Shown here piece by piece: positions 27,561 through 27,981 of a DNA stretch of 27,981 bases; within the stretch, counting starts at the first letter, position 1; every line of letters starts with the position of its first letter. The stretch covers positions 2,000,250 through 2,028,230 of the forward strand of contig BFEA01000242.1 of NCBI GenBank assembly GCA_003427395.1. Direction: 5' to 3'. The position numbers and the translations under genes were made by a program. A model generated the notes under the pieces. The model did no database searches. It had not been told where the DNA came from and saw nothing but the letters and a program-made list of their open reading frames with translations. The stretch comes from Chara braunii. Lineage: Eukaryota > Streptophyta > Charophyceae > Charales > Characeae.

Positions 27561-27899
27561 CGGGGAGGGAGAACTTCACGGGATGTCGTGGACTGCAACC
27601 TGCCGAGCCTGACACATTTATACACAAGGCTTCCCTTTCATCTTTTTTAGTGTTTTTTTTTAAGCCATCCCTTTTTCTACGTGTTGTATTTAAATCTTTT
27701 TGATCGTCTGATTATTTTTCTGCTGTTTGCTACATTCGTCCCTGGGTAGGACTGGGTAGGAAATTGCGTATTGATGCCTTGCAGCTCAAGTCACTGCTTG
27801 GTAATTGTGTTGATGGCTCTTGATTTTGGGTTGCCCTCCATTTTGGGATCTGCCGAGGGTCCAAGTGTTGCAGCAGTATAGGTTCATGGTTCATCTCTA

Positions 27900-27903
<4 letters not shown>
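27561..27903. other. non-coding stretch, no recognised feature
   Basis: T-rich sequence with a short CCTGGGTAGGACTGGGTAGGA direct repeat near 27740-27760. No gene or RNA signature. Confidence 0.45.

Positions 27904-27981
<78 letters not shown>
27904..27981. repeat. (CT)39 microsatellite at contig edge
   Basis: Thirty-nine perfect CT units run to the last base. With the (AG)26 block at 31-82 it forms complementary simple repeats at the two ends, typical of contigs that stop in unresolved microsatellites. Confidence 0.98.

Noticed and set aside
27248-27703. Plus-strand 151-codon frame after the O-fucosyltransferase gene
   Set aside because: It runs through a 22-G homopolymer and T-rich sequence and has no recognisable domain.

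Overview
The window looks eukaryotic, from a plant-lineage (streptophyte) genome. Four things point there: a plant-type O-fucosyltransferase family gene, an FLX-like coiled-coil gene copy, Ty3/Gypsy chromovirus elements primed by initiator tRNA-Met, and U6 snRNA copies with the plant-like core. A large-genome charophyte such as Chara would fit the repeat load, but the sequence alone does not prove a species. Both edges are pure dinucleotide repeats, (TG)n(AG)n on the left and (CT)n on the right, so the window is probably a whole contig that stopped at microsatellites.

Layout from left to right. Positions 1-1456 are microsatellite, G-tract-rich and CCGACC-rich non-coding DNA. A frame-broken, intron-free FLX-like pseudogene lies at 1457-2326 (+) and carries an internal 53-bp tandem duplication. 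Positions 2393-2709 are a direct repeat whose second copy contains a Nextera mate-pair junction adapter (2563-2600), a sequencing artefact. Several direct and tandem repeats follow, to 5204. Positions 5209-15359 hold one nearly complete minus-strand Ty3/Gypsy chromovirus with two LTRs (1268 and 1256 bp), a 4-bp target duplication, a tandemly doubled primer binding site, a polypurine tract, broken gag, protease, and an almost intact RT-RNase H-integrase-chromodomain region with one amber stop. A candidate -1 frameshift signal (A AAA AAC plus hairpin) sits at the gag stop.

Positions 15375-20432 hold an older, heavily decayed second Ty3/Gypsy element (minus strand) whose integrase piece is inverted. 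Positions 20433-22342 are diverged repeats, a minisatellite and pyrimidine-rich DNA. Positions 22327-22595 are a full-length U6 snRNA copy on the minus strand, joined at its 3' end to about 110 bp of other sequence, then a poly(A) tail, all between 18-bp target duplications: a retroposed U6 chimera. Positions 22940-23960 are a TTTAACTG-rich minisatellite interrupted by a tRNA-like sequence. A second, decayed U6 copy lies at 24907-24990 (+).

The only intact host protein gene is at 25223-27166 (+): a single-exon, 647-residue type II membrane glycosyltransferase of the plant O-fucosyltransferase family. Everything else is repeats, dead transposons or retroposed copies, so the window is best read as one gene beside a retrotransposon-rich intergenic region with evidence of LINE-type retroposition.
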